Shown: piece by piece, positions 8,171 to 16,146 of the stretch | How the letters are laid out: every line of letters starts with the position of its first letter | How positions within the stretch are numbered: position 1 is the first letter of the stretch | Assembly: GCF_007829835.1 (NCBI RefSeq) | Contig: NZ_VIWP01000019.1 | Coordinates: 1-61,000, forward strand | Reading direction: 5' to 3' | Length of the DNA stretch: 61,000 nt | From: Neorhizobium alkalisoli | GTDB lineage: Bacteria > Pseudomonadota > Alphaproteobacteria > Rhizobiales > Rhizobiaceae | The notes under the pieces: generated by a model | What the model was told of the DNA's origin: nothing | The model's input: only the letters and a program-made list of their open reading frames with translations | The model's database searches: none | Translations under genes and position numbers: made by a program

Positions 8171-8953
8171 ATGGCGAAGATCGCCTTGGTCACGGGAGGA
8201 AGCTCTGGGATCGGTGCGGCGACATGTCGGCTGCTGGCACAGCGCGGCTGGTCTGTTGCCGTTCATTATCGCACCGGTATGGACATGGCGGAGCGACTGG
8301 TTGCCAAGATCAGGCAGGAGGGGGGCCGCGCGGTCGCCGTAGAGGCCGATGTCTCCGACCGCACCGATGTGCTGCGGATGTTCGAAACGATCGACGCTTG
8401 CCTTGGACCCGTTTCAGGGCTGGTGAACAGCGCCGGGATTGCCGGGCCGCGAGCGCGGTTCGAGACCCTCGATCCTGCTGGAGTCGAAGAGGTCTTCAGG
8501 GTGAATGTGATTGGCACGTTTTTGTGCTCGCGCGAAGCAATACGGCGGATGTCGACCTTTCATGGTGGTGAAGGCGGAGCGATCGTCAATCTGTCATCGG
8601 GGCTCTCGAACACGGGGGGCGCGTTGACGCCATTCGCATTGAATTGCGATGAGAACGGCCGTCGCAGCAGCCAGGTCGCCTATGCCGCCTCGAAAGGCGC
8701 CATCAACAGTTTCACGATGGCGCTGGCGCAGGAGATCGCCGCTGACGGCATTCGCGTCAATGCCGTCAGCCCCGGCGCGACCTTCACCGGGATGGCGGAC
8801 ACGGATCGGATGGCAGCGATTGCAGATACGATCCCGATCGGGCGCGGCGCCGACCCTTCCGAAATAGCCGAAGCTATCGAATGGCTGCTGTCCGACAAGG
8901 CAAGTTATGTCGCCGGCGCCAATCTTCGTGTCGGCGGCGGTCGGCTCGGTTAA
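8171..8953 (+). CDS. Short-chain dehydrogenase/reductase (SDR)
   Basis: A 260-residue classical SDR. The nucleotide-binding motif TGGSSGIG is at residues 8-15 and 'NSAGIAG' follows mid-protein. The catalytic Ser lies in 'VNLSSGLSN', and Tyr and Lys in 'YAASKGA', with a longer insert between Ser and Tyr than usual. 'IRVNAVSPG' follows. The ATG at 8171 has a GGGAGGA site at 8158-8164. It would reduce a ketone to an alcohol with NAD(P)H; after an alpha-oxoamine synthase this recalls 3-ketosphinganine reductase chemistry. It is 54 bp after the GNAT and converges on the prpD-like gene. Confidence 0.85.
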   Translation: MAKIALVTGGSSGIGAATCRLLAQRGWSVAVHYRTGMDMAERLVAKIRQEGGRAVAVEADVSDRTDVLRMFETIDACLGPVSGLVNSAGIAGPRARFETLDPAGVEEVFRVNVIGTFLCSREAIRRMSTFHGGEGGAIVNLSSGLSNTGGALTPFALNCDENGRRSSQVAYAASKGAINSFTMALAQEIAADGIRVNAVSPGATFTGMADTDRMAAIADTIPIGRGADPSEIAEAIEWLLSDKASYVAGANLRVGGGRLG

Positions 8954-8963
8954 CCTCTCGTTT

Positions 8964-10355
8964 TCAAACGGCGATGGCGTCCGCCAGGACCTTGGCGACG
9001 GGTCTTTCCTCGATATCCAGGATGGCGTCGCGAAGCCGTCCTGCAGCCCCCTTTCCGATCGACGGCTCGCAAAGGTGCATGAACTTGTCGATGATTTCGA
9101 AAGAGCCGAATTGCGGACCGCCGGGCGCCCCCTTCGGCACTTCTGCATAGGCGGAAACGGATTCGCCGTCAGCAAAGCTCAAGGTGAGCCGCGCCGGCAG
9201 CAGAGACTGTCCGAGAAATTTTTCATCGGCTCCGGCCAGCACACTCAAAGAGACCCGCGATGCGCAGTCATGGAGCACGCCATCCTCGAGATCCTCGTCC
9301 CGCAATCCGAAGGCCGACGACTTGCCGTGCATCTCCAGTGCGACGAGATATGGCAGGTGAAACTGCGCATCGAAGATCGACTGGGGCAGCGGACCGGCGA
9401 AATCCTCGACGACTGCACTGATCGTCTCGATCTCGATGCAGGTCGGCTCTTTGCCGGCGTTCTGCGACCGCAAGTCCCTGACGATGTCGAGCGCGGAATG
9501 GACCCACCGGCAGCAGCCATAGGGCTTGAAACCAACCTGCAGCAGGCGATAGTCCTCGCCCAGACCCGCCGTCATTGCATTGGCATCTTGCCGATCCGAC
9601 CCTGCCATGGCCCAGAAGCCGTTATCGCCGTCGAATATGTCGCGATTGCCGACAAAACCACCGGCGTTCAGGTCGGCAGCGAGAACCGCGCCGATCGCCG
9701 ACCATCCATAATTGTTTTTCAGCCATGCCTTCGGCCCATCATAAAACTTTCCCAGGAACGGAACCGGTGCCATCTGGGCGGTGATACCGAAGAGATTTGC
9801 AACCTGCGCCGGCTCAAACCCATAAAGGCGTCCCAGTGCCGATGCGGCCCCGAATATCTGCCAGGTCGCAAGGCCCTGGACCTGTTGCGCGCTCGCCGGG
9901 GAGGGACGGATTGCCTCTCCGATCCGCAGCATGACCTCATAGCCGGCAACGAGAGCCGCGATCAGATCACGTCCATCGCAATCCATGGCCTCGGCCGCGG
10001 CCAGTGCTGCCGGGATCGTTGCCGTCCCCGGATGCCCGAGGCGCACGATGCTGTCGTCAAAACTCAAGACGGAGGCAGCATAGGCGTTTGCGCCTGCGGC
10101 CGGCGCGGGGGCAAGCCTGCCATGCCCGAGCACTGTCGAGCCTCGCGAACCATCCGATGCGAATTGAGCAAGGCAGTTTCGAAATGCGATTGCCGGTTTT
10201 GTCCGCGCGCCGGCAATCGCACATCCGACATTGTCGAGCAACAGAAGCTTGACCGCATCCCTGACCGGAGCCGGAAGCGCCTTGCCGTCGATCGCGCAGA
10301 CATAGTCCGCCAACCGACCAGTCACATCCGGGATCACAGGCGACCTGATATCCAT
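8964..10355 (-). CDS. MmgE/PrpD family protein
   Basis: A 463-residue member of the 2-methylcitrate dehydratase / cis-aconitate decarboxylase fold family. Family-typical stretches are 'DNVGCAIAGA' near the N-terminus, 'HPGTATIPAALAAAE' in the first third and 'KPYGCCRWVHSALD' in the second half. The ATG at 10355 has CAGGG eight bases upstream; a GTG at 10364 is an alternative. Many plasmid-borne members act on unknown hydroxy-acids, and no prpB/prpC genes are adjacent, so methylcitrate activity should not be assumed. A GntR-type regulator is encoded upstream on the same strand, with a perfect dyad between them. Confidence 0.83.
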   Translation of the reverse strand: MDIRSPVIPDVTGRLADYVCAIDGKALPAPVRDAVKLLLLDNVGCAIAGARTKPAIAFRNCLAQFASDGSRGSTVLGHGRLAPAPAAGANAYAASVLSFDDSIVRLGHPGTATIPAALAAAEAMDCDGRDLIAALVAGYEVMLRIGEAIRPSPASAQQVQGLATWQIFGAASALGRLYGFEPAQVANLFGITAQMAPVPFLGKFYDGPKAWLKNNYGWSAIGAVLAADLNAGGFVGNRDIFDGDNGFWAMAGSDRQDANAMTAGLGEDYRLLQVGFKPYGCCRWVHSALDIVRDLRSQNAGKEPTCIEIETISAVVEDFAGPLPQSIFDAQFHLPYLVALEMHGKSSAFGLRDEDLEDGVLHDCASRVSLSVLAGADEKFLGQSLLPARLTLSFADGESVSAYAEVPKGAPGGPQFGSFEIIDKFMHLCEPSIGKGAAGRLRDAILDIEERPVAKVLADAIAV

Positions 10356-10578
10356 GACACGCACCCTGCAGCAGATTTGCGAGAAAAGAAGCTTTCAGCC
10401 GCCCATTCCGATTGGCACATGGGTATGGGCGGCACTCCAGTTTCAGCGCCGCCACAGCGAAAAGGCAAGAATTCGATTTTATATCTTGTTTATCCAGACT
10501 CTATATTGCCTCCGCCAGACGACCCGGCACAATCAATCCCATCTTGAGATCGTCAGCGGCAAAGGAATGCCAGTCTGT

Positions 10579-10608
10579 CTGGTGTCGACATGGCGCCGTC
10601 GACACCAG
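10579..10608. promoter_or_regulatory. Perfect 11-bp inverted repeat between gntR-like and prpD-like genes
   Basis: CTGGTGTCGAC (10579-10589) and GTCGACACCAG (10598-10608) are exact reverse complements around an 8-nt loop. It lies 215 bp before the prpD-like start and 21 bp after the regulator's stop. It could be the regulator's operator or its terminator; there is no T-run on the minus strand, which favours an operator slightly. Confidence 0.45.
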
Positions 10609-10629
10609 CGCGATGGGCCAGCTGTATTG

Positions 10630-11337
10630 TCAGCCGAAAAGGCCTGAGAGATCGGCCTCCGTCACGCGGCTTCGGATCCCCAGCTCGCGAACGACATTGC
10701 CCAAAACGATTTCCTTGGCATGATATTGGTCTTCCAGAAGGCGAAGGGCTTCCTCGCGATCGCCGGCCAGAAGGCGCGTTTCCAGAACCTTCATCTGCAA
10801 AAGGTAGGTGATAAATTTCGGTTCGATCATCAGACCGAGCCGCCGGATTTGCGCAGTCCGGTCGATAAACAGACGGACAGCCCGGACCATTCTTGCGTTT
10901 CCCGAAAGCATGGCGAGCTGCTGATAGAGATCTTCCAGATAGGCAGCCATTGTCTCAATCTCGGCCTCGCTGCCGGGCATGTTCAAGCCGCGATCACCGG
11001 AACCCGGCATGCCGGTTTTCGAGCCCTGTCGAATATTGCCGAAGTCCGTCGAACTTTTTTCGACCGCATAACGGGTGACCATATAGGCCATTTCATATTC
11101 GGCCTTCAGATCATCCAGATGCACATGCTTGATATAATAACCGCGGTTTGCGGCAAAACCGATGAGTTCGTCATCCGCCAATCGGATCAAGGCCTCGCGT
11201 ACCGGGGTTGGGCTAACCTTCATCTGACCCGCGATCGTCTTGATATTGAGGAATGTGCCGGATGGAACATTGGCGCGCAGAAGGGCGGCCTTCAGACGCG
11301 CATAGGTTTCAGCTGCCTTGTCAGGGATGATATCCAT
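10630..11337 (-). CDS. GntR-family transcriptional regulator (FadR/FCD-like)
   Basis: A 235-residue regulator. The N-terminal winged helix-turn-helix is at about residues 10-70: 'NIKTIAGQMKVSPTPVREALIRL' is the GntR recognition helix with the near-invariant PVREAL. The rest is an all-helical effector domain of FCD type. The ATG at 11337 is preferred over an upstream in-frame start at 11406, because the first 23 residues of that version lie outside the domain. It probably controls the prpD-like gene downstream and perhaps itself through the 21-bp dyad at 11447-11467. Confidence 0.85.
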   Translation of the reverse strand: MDIIPDKAAETYARLKAALLRANVPSGTFLNIKTIAGQMKVSPTPVREALIRLADDELIGFAANRGYYIKHVHLDDLKAEYEMAYMVTRYAVEKSSTDFGNIRQGSKTGMPGSGDRGLNMPGSEAEIETMAAYLEDLYQQLAMLSGNARMVRAVRLFIDRTAQIRRLGLMIEPKFITYLLQMKVLETRLLAGDREEALRLLEDQYHAKEIVLGNVVRELGIRSRVTEADLSGLFG

Positions 11338-11446
11338 CGCGCGAAATCCGTCACGGCCGTCCGAATGAATTTTCCGCCAGTGCAGGCCACAGAACCACGC
11401 TGACAAGTTTTGCTATAGCAACCATCGCGCGAATTTAGAAGTGCCA

Positions 11447-11467
11447 GATATGACACTGTGTCAAATC
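11447..11467. promoter_or_regulatory. 21-bp palindrome in the gntR/luxR divergent region
   Basis: GATATGACAC-T-GTGTCAAATC: the two 10-bp arms match at 9 of 10 positions around a central T, with core TGACACTGTGTCA (11451-11463) fully symmetric. It lies 110 bp upstream of the GntR start and 188 bp upstream of the LuxR start. An operator for either regulator is plausible; the short symmetric spacing is more GntR-like. Confidence 0.5.
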
Positions 11468-11654
11468 GATACCGTAGCTGGCCTCTCCCGACAAGCCGCC
11501 TAACCATCGGACGGATATCACGCCCGCATCCGCCGCTTACCGTCCCACATTGCAAAAAACCCTCAATTTAACCGATAGATTATCACATATGCCGAGCATA
11601 AGGTGCCGCCATTCCATCGGGAGCTGGATCCGGACACTGTGGAGGACTTGGGCG

Positions 11655-12359
11655 ATGAAATCGAAAAGATTGAACGGCCTGATCGAGGCGGTCTCGGTGA
11701 CAACGGCTGAAACCGATCTTCAGAACATCCTGAAAAAGACAGCGAGAAGCTGGGGTTTTGACCATTTCGTCTATCTTCTTTTGGCCGGCACGCGAAGCTA
11801 TGCCGTGTCCTCATACCCGAAAGAGTGGCAGGATCTCTATCTCAGGCGGTCCTATTTCCAGATCGATCCGGTCATCAAGCACGCAAGGACGAAAAGCCGG
11901 CTCTATACCTGGTCTCTTCCCGAGCTTGAAAAAAATGCGTCGCGGCCGAAGGCACAGTTTCTCCACGAAGCCATGAGTTTTGGCATAACATCCGGCGTCT
12001 CCATCCCGGTCCCGGCAGGTTATGGAAAGATCGCCCTTCTGACCTTCGCCTCCGGTCAGCCGGCGGTCGATGTGGACACAAGCGATCCCGTTCGTGCATC
12101 CGCTGCGGCCGCCCTGGTTCACGCCCAATTTGCCTTCGTGCGTGCGACCCCGACCATGACGGCGATCCCGAAACTGACACCGCGGCAGGCCCTGTGCCTG
12201 AAATGGTCCTCGGAGGGAAAGACGATGGATGAAATCGCCGAGATCCTCGATATTTCGACCCTGTCGGTGCGTTTTCATCTGGATGAGGCAAGGACAAGAC
12301 TGGATGCGGTCAACCTGATTCAGGCGTCGACGATCGCCGCAAAGCACAATCTTCTCTAG
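11655..12359 (+). CDS. LuxR-family AHL-responsive regulator (LuxR solo, TraR-like)
   Basis: A 234-residue protein, the length of TraR. The N-terminal autoinducer-binding domain keeps the ligand residues in TraR spacing: Y54, W58, Y62, D71 and W86. The C-terminal LuxR helix-turn-helix is at about 170-230, with 'LTPRQALCLKWSSEGKTMDEIAEILDIS' split across the usual positions; the common LTxRE Glu is Gln here. The ATG at 11655 has GGAGGA at 11641-11646. No luxI-type synthase is in the window, so it is either a solo or pairs with a distant synthase. It may sense the same or a different AHL from TraR, 1.5 kb away. Confidence 0.85.
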   Translation: MKSKRLNGLIEAVSVTTAETDLQNILKKTARSWGFDHFVYLLLAGTRSYAVSSYPKEWQDLYLRRSYFQIDPVIKHARTKSRLYTWSLPELEKNASRPKAQFLHEAMSFGITSGVSIPVPAGYGKIALLTFASGQPAVDVDTSDPVRASAAAALVHAQFAFVRATPTMTAIPKLTPRQALCLKWSSEGKTMDEIAEILDISTLSVRFHLDEARTRLDAVNLIQASTIAAKHNLL

Positions 12360-12418
12360 TCGTGCCCGGGACTAGCCCTCGACGAGCATAAGGTTTTGGA
12401 GTGCGCAAGCCTCCCGCA

Positions 12419-12613
12419 TCAACGGCGCATCAGATTTCCCTCGATCAGGCGCAGTGGGTGGTTGGCGCGCAGAATGGGTTTCTTCCTGAAACGAGCGAGA
12501 TTCGTGTTATTTGGAAGCTTAGAAATATAAACGCGGCCGTGATGCAATATTCGCAGTAGTTCGACAAGGATTGTGGCATCCCTTGAAGGCAGATCGCCGA
12601 GCTCGATCATCAC
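12419..12613 (-). CDS. Possible small protein, unknown
   Basis: A 64-residue ORF starting MMIELGDLPSRDATILVELL, with an amphipathic helix-like first half and a basic second half. No family is recognised and there is no clear ribosome site. It is the only protein-like frame in the 12360-12835 gap, which otherwise holds a 7-bp hairpin, CTCCCGG/CCGGGAG, at 12775-12792 before traM. Confidence 0.3.
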   Translation of the reverse strand: MMIELGDLPSRDATILVELLRILHHGRVYISKLPNNTNLARFRKKPILRANHPLRLIEGNLMRR

Positions 12614-12835
12614 ACGACCATGAGTAATTGCCGGCGTTGGTGTACCACATCGTCTGTATCGACCTTTGTAGAGGTGAGCGCGACCGGTTCGACCATGGAT
12701 TGAGGTAGTGTCCGCACATGTCTAGGTTCCGTCATCAAAATGGTCTATGTCCGATGACTTGTTCGTCTTGTCGCCTCCCGGCCTTCCGGGAGAAAGAACT
12801 GGCGTGGCTCGCCGCGCGTTTGGGGAGAAATATCC

Positions 12836-13135
12836 ATGACCCAGGTGGGAAATGGCGAGGGGATACATGTCGACCTCCGACCACTGATCGGACTTCTGAA
12901 CGGCGTGTCCGAACCGGTCATAGAGCGCCTTGCCTCGGATGCGGTCAGAAAACATCGCGACCTGGTCGAGAGGGCCGAAACTCTGTTCAATGATCTTCCC
13001 GACGATGTAAAAATGGGAAGGCAGGCGGCCGGAGAAGACCATCTTGCCTATCTGAAGGCGACCATCGACATGCACGCGCAGATGTCTGCATTGACGACGC
13101 TTCTGAAGATTCTCGGGCGGACGCCCAGCGTATGA
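12836..13135 (+). CDS. traM: TraM, quorum-sensing antiactivator
   Basis: A 99-residue cytoplasmic protein matching Agrobacterium TraM (about 102 residues). Shared blocks include 'RPLIGL' near residue 16, 'HRDLVERAETLFNDLP' (residues 43-58) and the C-terminal 'MHAQMSALTTLLKILG'. TraM binds TraR and blocks DNA binding until AHL levels are high. It has a GGGGAGA ribosome site ahead of the ATG at 12836. It converges on traR with 12 bp between stops, the arrangement expected of the regulatory pair. Confidence 0.92.
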   Translation: MTQVGNGEGIHVDLRPLIGLLNGVSEPVIERLASDAVRKHRDLVERAETLFNDLPDDVKMGRQAAGEDHLAYLKATIDMHAQMSALTTLLKILGRTPSV

Positions 13136-13147
13136 CCTGAAGACGGC

Positions 13148-13852
13148 TCAGATCATGCCCCGTCGGATTGCAAACGCGACGAGCTGCGTATTGTTGCAAA
13201 GATCATAGCGCCGCCTGACCTCGGCAAGCGCGATACGGACCGTGTTATATTTCACCTGTTCGATGTCGGCGGCATCCTCGACGGTTTTGCCGAGCGCCAG
13301 CCATCGCGCATAGGTCGCCTCTTTTGGGGTCAGGTAGGCAAGCGCCTCGACGGACGGCTTCACACGCAGATGCTCGATATGGGCATGCAACTGCCCTACC
13401 GCGGAGGCGGCTGCAACTGCATCGATCTTCCATTCCCGCTTCAGCGACGACCTGGATGATGCGAAGGTGAGCATGGAGATCGCGCCATTGGAGATGGCGA
13501 CCGGAACGGTGATGCCGGACCGGATCCCGAACTCCGCAGCTTCGGCATAGAATTTTCGCCCGTCCCGGGAGCGCGCATCCTGACCGCTTTCGGCAGCCCA
13601 TGCGAATGCCTGTCCCGACCTTCGGGCCTGCTGCACCCTGGGGTCGCGACGTCTCAGGTCGATATTCGCATAGCGCTGCTGCCATTCGGCATTCAAATTG
13701 GAGACGGCGTAAAATTCGCCTGGCCTGAGATTGGCATAACCATAGCCGTCGAAATCAAACCGCCCCGCCAGATCCGCGAGAGCTGATTTCAGCGCCACCT
13801 CATTATGGGTGATCGCGCTGATATCCAGAAGTTTCTCGACCAATTTCTGCAT
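13148..13852 (-). CDS. traR: TraR, LuxR-type activator of conjugal transfer
   Basis: A 234-residue protein, the same length as TraR of Ti plasmids. The ligand residues W57, Y61, D70, W85 and T129 are present at the same numbers, but Y53 is Leu (sequence AVSNLNAEW). The C-terminal helix-turn-helix reads 'LTPKEATYARWLALGKTVEDAADIEQVKYNTVRI' over the usual positions. The start at 13852 (MQKLVEKLL) is chosen because it gives exact register with TraR; upstream in-frame ATGs exist at 13855 and 13870. TraR with 3-oxo-octanoyl-HSL activates tra and trb promoters through 18-bp tra boxes; one such box lies at 24960-24977. Confidence 0.92.
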   Translation of the reverse strand: MQKLVEKLLDISAITHNEVALKSALADLAGRFDFDGYGYANLRPGEFYAVSNLNAEWQQRYANIDLRRRDPRVQQARRSGQAFAWAAESGQDARSRDGRKFYAEAAEFGIRSGITVPVAISNGAISMLTFASSRSSLKREWKIDAVAAASAVGQLHAHIEHLRVKPSVEALAYLTPKEATYARWLALGKTVEDAADIEQVKYNTVRIALAEVRRRYDLCNNTQLVAFAIRRGMI

Positions 13853-14394
13853 CATGACCTCACGATACAAATCCGGCTGCGGCCGGCGCGCTAACTGGCA
13901 AATCTGAAAATAGGCCTGCGGAACAGAGGATCGCCCGCAGCAGCAACACGAGCCTTAAAAATTGCAATCTAAAGCGACATATCCAAAACCGAGAGCCACT
14001 TGTACCGTCAATAAACTAAATTGCATACCACCAATCTTCACGACCACAGGGCGAAATCTTGCACTCCCGGAACAGACTGGCGCTTGCGGTCTTCCGTCAT
14101 TGATCACTTCAGCGCAGAGAGCTTGGGTATAGGGCAGATTGCCTGTTGTGGAGCAGTTTCAAGCCGCAGCTTTGATACGCCGTTTGCGTGCTCCGGTGAT
14201 CCCCCTCCGCGCAGACGCTAGTCCGCTGCACCCAACGCAAGGACCGCCAAACTTTTAGAAAAATTGTTGATCAGGATCGTCCAGGGCCGACCGCCCGATC
14301 GCAGATCCAACGCCCTTCGTGGGAAGGAAATCGGCTCAGGGCAGCACGCTGAATTGCTCATGACGACAACCTCGGCACGTGCTACGTCCCAACT
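13853..14394. other. Intergenic region upstream of traR and the exonuclease gene
   Basis: 542 bp with no convincing gene. The part from 13950 to 14030 is AT-rich and probably carries the traR promoter. A 66-codon plus-strand ORF at 14021-14221 has no recognisable protein character. Confidence 0.5.
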
Positions 14395-15390
14395 ATGACG
14401 CATTCCAAAAACCCAGGCATGGCCGCACAGTTCGATATGTTCTCGAATGGCATATCGCCGGCGGCGACGAAATCCGTGCCTTTACAGCGTCCGGCCAAGC
14501 CTGCAACATCCTTGAGCGAGGACGATATGGCGGCCTGGTTGGCCGCCACCGGACGATACCGGATCCTTCGCAAGCTGGAACGTCGAGACGTTGCCTCTGT
14601 TATTCGCCCCGAGTTTCAGCTGCGCGGAGTTATTCTCGATACGGAGACGACGGGTCTGCACTATCGCAAGCACGAGATCATAGAGATCGGGGCGATCGCG
14701 TTCACATTCAGCGAGGCGGGCAAGATCGGAGATATCACTGCGGTCTATGCTGGCTTGCAGCAACCGGAGACCGCAATCCCCGAGGAGATCACCAAGCTGA
14801 CGGGCATTACCAACGAGATGGTGGCTGGTCAGGTGATCGATATGAGGGCGTTGCGGTCGCTGGTCGGACCGGCCGATCTGATCATCGCCCACAATGCGGG
14901 CTTCGACCGCCCGTTCTGCGAGATGCTTTCGCCAATGTTTTCGGACAAAGCCTGGGCCTGTTCCAATTCGGAAGTCGATTGGTCATCTCGCGGCTTTGAA
15001 GGAACCAAGCTCGGATATCTCATTGGCCAGGCAGGTTTTTTTCATGATGGTCACCGTGCCGTCGACGACTGCTTTGCCCTGCTTGAAGTGCTCGACCGGG
15101 AGGGTGGCGCCGAGCTCGACAGCCCGTTCTGTGAACTCTATCGGGCAAGCACACGCAATCGAGTTCGGATCTTCGCCGAAAACAGTCCCTATGACCTCAA
15201 GGACCACCTGAAGGCGCGCGGCTACCGTTGGTCGGATGGAAGCGAAGGCCGGCCGAAATCCTGGTGGATCGAAGTGGACGAGACTCACCTTCATGCCGAG
15301 TTGCATTATCTTCGCTGCGAAATCTATCGGTATCCGGAGGCGGATCCGCCGACCAAGGTTCTGACGGCCTTCGATCGTTTCAGAGCTTGA
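14395..15390 (+). CDS. 3'-5' exonuclease, DnaQ-like (DEDDh)
   Basis: A 331-residue protein with an RNase T/DnaQ-type exonuclease domain at about residues 78-235. Exo I 'ILDTETTGL' supplies the first Asp and Glu, Exo II 'IIAHNAGFDRPF' supplies the next Asp, and Exo III 'HRAVDDC' gives the His and last Asp of DEDDh. The tail of about 90 residues contains 'YDLKDHLKARGYRWSDG', a motif found in rhizobial plasmid-borne homologues. The start could be 14395 or the in-frame ATG at 14419. It is not the replicative proofreading subunit by context; it is more likely an accessory nuclease. Confidence 0.85.
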   Translation: MTHSKNPGMAAQFDMFSNGISPAATKSVPLQRPAKPATSLSEDDMAAWLAATGRYRILRKLERRDVASVIRPEFQLRGVILDTETTGLHYRKHEIIEIGAIAFTFSEAGKIGDITAVYAGLQQPETAIPEEITKLTGITNEMVAGQVIDMRALRSLVGPADLIIAHNAGFDRPFCEMLSPMFSDKAWACSNSEVDWSSRGFEGTKLGYLIGQAGFFHDGHRAVDDCFALLEVLDREGGAELDSPFCELYRASTRNRVRIFAENSPYDLKDHLKARGYRWSDGSEGRPKSWWIEVDETHLHAELHYLRCEIYRYPEADPPTKVLTAFDRFRA

Positions 15391-15433
15391 TGCTTAACGG
15401 CGAGAGATTGTCATGCAAGGCGTCAAGCGCTAT

Positions 15434-15453
15434 ATGTAGGTACGTTCCTACAT
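15434..15453. promoter_or_regulatory. Operator-like dyad before the toxin-antitoxin pair
   Basis: ATGTAGG (15434-15440) and CCTACAT (15447-15453) are perfect inverted arms with a 6-nt spacer, 10 bp upstream of the antitoxin start. Phd/YefM-type antitoxins repress their own promoters through such sites. Confidence 0.55.
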
Positions 15454-15463
15454 GGAGGCGCCT

Positions 15464-15718
15464 ATGGGCATGACCAGCCTGACAAGTCGTGAATTGAACC
15501 ACGATGTCAGCAAGGCAAAAAAAGCCGCTGAGGACGGACCTGTCGTCATTACAGATCGCGGCCGTCCGTCTCATGTATTGATGACATACGAGCAGTTTGA
15601 GCGCCTGACCGGCAAACGCCGCAACCTGATCGAAGCCCTTTCTATGCCTGGATTGTCCGGCATCGATTTTGATCCACCTCGATCGGTGATTTCGACGCGA
15701 GAGGTCGATCTTTCTTGA
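15464..15718 (+). CDS. Phd/YefM-family antitoxin
   Basis: An 84-residue DNA-binding antitoxin. The N-terminal Phd fold reads 'LTSRELNHDVSKAKKAAEDGPVVI' across the domain, followed by 'TDRGRPSHVLMTYEQFERL', the common YefM segment. The C-terminal tail should wrap the toxin. The ATG at 15464 is chosen because GGAGG at 15454-15458 is correctly spaced; an ATG at 15452 lies inside the operator dyad. Its stop overlaps the TTG start of the PIN toxin. Confidence 0.88.
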   Translation: MGMTSLTSRELNHDVSKAKKAAEDGPVVITDRGRPSHVLMTYEQFERLTGKRRNLIEALSMPGLSGIDFDPPRSVISTREVDLS

Positions 15719-16146
15719 AGTACCTGCTCGACACAAACGTCATTTCCGAGTTGCGCAAAGTTGGTGACGGTAAAGCCGATCCGAATGTGACGGCCTGGAT
15801 TGGAGCGCGGGATTCCCGTGACCTTTTTTTGTCCGCCATTACGATTTTGGAGCTTGAGCGCGGGATACTGAGCATTCAGCGTCGTGACGTTGCGCAGGGA
15901 GCGCGCTTGCGCACGTGGATGGATGGCCATCTTCGCCCGGAATTTGCTGAGCGGATAATCTCCATCGATGATGCGATCGCCACGCGGTGCGCGCATTTAC
16001 ACATACCGGATCGCCGGAATGAGGCCGATGCCATCATCGCGGCCACTGCGCTGGTGCATGGGCTGACGGTCGTGACGCGCAATATTCAGGACTTCCAGGG
16101 AGCTGGAGTCATCCTGATAGACCCATGGCGTGTGGATCAGCTTTGA
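15715..16146 (+). CDS. VapC-like PIN-domain toxin
   Basis: A 143-residue PIN-domain RNase. Acidic residues are at the expected places: D6 in 'YLLDTNVISEL', a Glu in 'ITILELERGIL', and 'NEADAIIAATALVHG' with the third Asp, then 'VVTRNIQDF'. It starts with TTG at 15715 overlapping the antitoxin stop, so synthesis is coupled and lower. VapC-type toxins cleave tRNA or rRNA; pairing a PIN toxin with a Phd-type antitoxin is common in rhizobia. It likely stabilises the mobile region. Confidence 0.9.
   Translation: MKYLLDTNVISELRKVGDGKADPNVTAWIGARDSRDLFLSAITILELERGILSIQRRDVAQGARLRTWMDGHLRPEFAERIISIDDAIATRCAHLHIPDRRNEADAIIAATALVHGLTVVTRNIQDFQGAGVILIDPWRVDQL

Noticed and set aside
8907..10547. Plus-strand ORF of 546 codons opposite the prpD-like gene
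   Set aside because: Antisense shadow caused by high GC third positions; low-complexity Arg/Cys/His-rich product, while the minus strand encodes a recognisable family.
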